Part shown: piece after piece, positions 6,863 through 8,066 of the stretch | How positions within the stretch are numbered: position 1 is the stretch's first letter | Layout of the letters: the number at the start of each line of letters is the position of its first letter | Program-made: the position numbers and the translations under genes | Assembly: GCA_007123455.1 (NCBI GenBank) | Contig: SKKZ01000059.1 | Span: 1-8,066 of the forward strand | From: Coriobacteriia bacterium | GTDB lineage: Bacteria > Actinomycetota > Coriobacteriia > Anaerosomatales > SLCP01 | Length of the DNA: 8,066 nucleotides | Direction of reading: 5' to 3' | Notes under the pieces: generated by a model | What the model was told of the DNA's origin: nothing | The model's input: the letters and a program-made list of their open reading frames with translations, nothing else | Databases searched by the model: none

Positions 6863-6869
6863 AAGGAGG
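6863..6869 (+). promoter_or_regulatory. Ribosome binding site of plsX
   Basis: AAGGAGG lies five bases before the ATG at 6875, in the 34-base gap after the DRTGG gene. The gap is too short for an obvious separate promoter, so plsX is probably read through from upstream. Confidence 0.85.
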
Positions 6870-6874
6870 AACGC

Positions 6875-7879
6875 ATGATCGAGGGACGGCCTGTCCGAGT
6901 GTGCGTGGACGTCGCGGGGGGCGACCATGCACCGACCGAGATCCTCGCCGGTGTGATGAGCGCCTCCTCGGCCGAGCAGGAGCTCGACATCATTCTGACC
7001 GGCCCGGAGGACATCGTAGTCCCGTTCGCCGCCGAACGGGAGCGTGTCACCGCACATCCGACCACAGAGGTCATCCTCATGGACGAGCATCCGGCATCTG
7101 CGGTGCGTTCCAAGAAGGACTCTTCGATCGTAGTCGGGTGCAGGCTCGTGCGGGAAGGTGCGGCCGACGCGTTCTTCTCGGCCGGCTCTACCGGCGCATG
7201 CATGGCTGCAGGCACCTTGATGATGGGGCGTATCGCCGGCGTCGCGCGTCCTGCGATCGCAACGGTGATTCCGACGACCGCATCCCCGACAGTGCTGCTG
7301 GACGTCGGGGCGAACGCCGACTGCAAGCCCGAACACCTCCTCGCCTTCGCGCATATGGGCCGTGCCTACGCTGAGACCGTGCTGGAAATCACCGGGCCGA
7401 CGGTCGGACTGCTCAACATTGGTGAAGAGCCTACGAAGGGCTCCACTCTCGCCATCGAGGCCCACGCGCTCATGACCACCGGGGTTTCCCGGTTCTGCGG
7501 GAATATCGAAGGCCGTGACATCCTCACCGGAGCCGTCGACGTGATCGTGACCGACGGGTTCACCGGCAATGTCGCCCTCAAGTTACTGGAAGGCACCTCT
7601 CGCACGCTGCTTGCCCAGGTGAAGGAGGCGATGACATCATCGCCGCTCAATCGGATGGCAGCCGCCGTCCTCGCTCCATCGCTTAAAGCGCTCAAGAAGC
7701 GTCTCGATCCGGACACATACGGTGGGGCTCCACTACTCGGCGTGAACGGTGTCTGCATCATCGGTCACGGGAGCTCGAACGCTTCGGCAGTCGCAGCCGG
7801 CATCGGCGTGGCAGCCCGCGCGGCGCGAGCGGACCTGCCTTCACGCATCGCAGCGGCAGTGGACCCTGCAACCTCATGA
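6875..7879 (+). CDS. plsX: Phosphate acyltransferase PlsX
   Basis: PlsX converts acyl-ACP and phosphate to acyl-phosphate, the donor used by PlsY for the first acylation of glycerol-3-phosphate in phospholipid synthesis; it is a peripheral membrane enzyme. The 334-residue product has the family motifs VDVAGGDHAP (11-20), KKDSS (80-84), SAGSTGA (102-108), LLDVGANADCKPEHL (141-155), NIGEEPTKG (181-189), VTDGFTGNVALK (225-236), YGGAPLLGVNG (282-292) and GHGSSNA (297-303). Length is typical (about 330-345). The first motif has AGGD where many PlsX proteins have MGGD, a mild change. The strong ribosome binding site fixes the start. It is followed after 93 bases by fabH, the usual partner, so the lipid-initiation pair is intact even though the link to rpmF is interrupted. 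Confidence 0.96.
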   Translation: MIEGRPVRVCVDVAGGDHAPTEILAGVMSASSAEQELDIILTGPEDIVVPFAAERERVTAHPTTEVILMDEHPASAVRSKKDSSIVVGCRLVREGAADAFFSAGSTGACMAAGTLMMGRIAGVARPAIATVIPTTASPTVLLDVGANADCKPEHLLAFAHMGRAYAETVLEITGPTVGLLNIGEEPTKGSTLAIEAHALMTTGVSRFCGNIEGRDILTGAVDVIVTDGFTGNVALKLLEGTSRTLLAQVKEAMTSSPLNRMAAAVLAPSLKALKKRLDPDTYGGAPLLGVNGVCIIGHGSSNASAVAAGIGVAARAARADLPSRIAAAVDPATS

Positions 7880-7893
7880 TGCTCGTCAAGCCT

Positions 7894-7921
7894 TTGCGTG
7901 TGCTACACGCATGTGTACACT
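7894..7921 (+). promoter_or_regulatory. Candidate promoter upstream of fabH
   Basis: TTGCGT (7894-7899) and TACACT (7916-7921) are separated by 16 bases, with three of six and four of six matches to the sigma70 -35 and -10 consensus. A transcript would start near 7928, about 45 bases before fabH. The elements overlap the dyad cluster in the same gap, as expected for a repressor-controlled promoter. Weak by sequence alone. Confidence 0.35.
7895..7920. promoter_or_regulatory. Operator-like nested GTGT/ACAC dyads
   Basis: A perfect 7-bp inverted repeat TGCGTGT-GCT-ACACGCA (7895-7911) is followed after one base by the perfect 8-bp palindrome GTGTACAC (7913-7920). The half-sites GTGT and ACAC alternate four times (7898, 7905, 7913, 7917). 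Such symmetry in the gap before fabH suggests a binding site for a dimeric transcription factor, possibly of fatty-acid synthesis. No T tract follows, so a terminator is unlikely. The regulator cannot be named. Confidence 0.5.
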
Positions 7922-7930
7922 ACTCGGACA

Positions 7931-7942
7931 CTCCGTACGGAG
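7931..7942. promoter_or_regulatory. Perfect 12-bp palindrome in the fabH leader
   Basis: CTCCGTACGGAG equals its own reverse complement over all 12 bases. It lies about ten bases after the candidate -10 element and 30 bases before the fabH ATG, a position suited to an operator at the transcription start. A smaller palindrome GACGTC (7944-7949) follows almost at once. Confidence 0.45.
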
Positions 7943-7972
7943 CGACGTCACCCTGAGGAGCATGATACCTCG

Positions 7973-8066
7973 ATGAGTATCAGCGCACGCATCACAGGCA
8001 TTGGCTCCTGCCTGCCCGAACGTGTGTTGAAGAACACCGATCTCGAGGCACTGGTCGAGACCTCCG
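7973..8066 (+). CDS. fabH: Beta-ketoacyl-ACP synthase III, N-terminal 31 codons (3' truncated by window edge)
   Basis: FabH condenses acetyl-CoA (or a branched acyl-CoA) with malonyl-ACP to start fatty-acid chains. Only the start is in the window, but ARITGIGSCLPERVLKN (5-21), then TDLEALVETS (22-31), is the characteristic FabH N-terminus, in which LPER, N and DLE...V.TS are strongly conserved. The catalytic Cys-His-Asn triad lies beyond the window. The ATG at 7973 is chosen for this N-terminus. The best Shine-Dalgarno, GAGGAG (7955-7960), is 12 bases upstream, longer than usual, which may mean modest initiation. Position after plsX supports the call. Confidence 0.92.
   Translation, partial: MSISARITGIGSCLPERVLKNTDLEALVETS

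Noticed and set aside
6853..6893. Direct repeat GACGGCCTG (6853-6861 and 6885-6893) flanking the plsX start
   Set aside because: Only nine bases and one copy is within coding sequence; chance repetition in GC-rich DNA is the simpler explanation.
7962..7976. Four-codon upstream ORF (MIPR) overlapping the fabH start
   Set aside because: Its ATG is only one base from the GAGGAG sequence, too close for normal initiation, and nothing else supports it as a leader peptide.

Overview
The window reads as one co-directional stretch of housekeeping genes, all on the + strand, from a high-GC genome. Gene order, GC-rich codon use and a short homologue of the actinobacterial septation protein SepIVA between coaD and the DUF177 gene point to Actinomycetota. 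An ADP-forming acyl-CoA synthetase suggests an anaerobic or fermentative lineage, perhaps Coriobacteriia-like; that placement is inference. No rRNA, tRNA, CRISPR array, insertion sequence or other mobile element was seen.

Left part (1-3322): the C-terminal 410 or so codons of recG (the 5' end lies outside the window), then rsmD (16S rRNA m2G966 methyltransferase), coaD (phosphopantetheine adenylyltransferase), a small coiled-coil SepIVA-like protein, and a DUF177/YceD protein. These genes overlap by 4 bases or are separated by 2-11 bases, so they are probably one operon.

Middle (3323-6840): a 119-base gap with a candidate promoter leads to rpmF (zinc-type ribosomal protein L32). After it come two metabolic genes joined by a 1-base stop/start overlap: a 700-residue fused alpha-beta ADP-forming acetate(acyl)-CoA ligase with both catalytic histidines, and a 353-residue stand-alone BioD-like/DRTGG protein that resembles the N-terminal regulatory part of long phosphotransacetylases but has no transacetylase domain.

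Right part (6841-8066): plsX (acyl-phosphate synthesis for phospholipids) and the first 31 codons of fabH (fatty-acid chain initiation). The familiar bacterial order yceD-rpmF-plsX-fabH is kept, but the acyl-CoA ligase/DRTGG pair sits inside it, between rpmF and plsX. A 93-base gap before fabH holds a cluster of perfect dyads overlapping a possible promoter, a good candidate for a lipid-regulator binding region.

Functionally the window links CoA synthesis (coaD), acyl-CoA/acetate interconversion (ligase pair) and fatty-acid and phospholipid initiation (plsX, fabH), alongside ribosome assembly (rsmD, yceD, rpmF) and DNA repair (recG). Most genes are conventional. The more unusual points are the ligase/DRTGG insertion, the short SepIVA-like protein and the palindrome-rich fabH leader.
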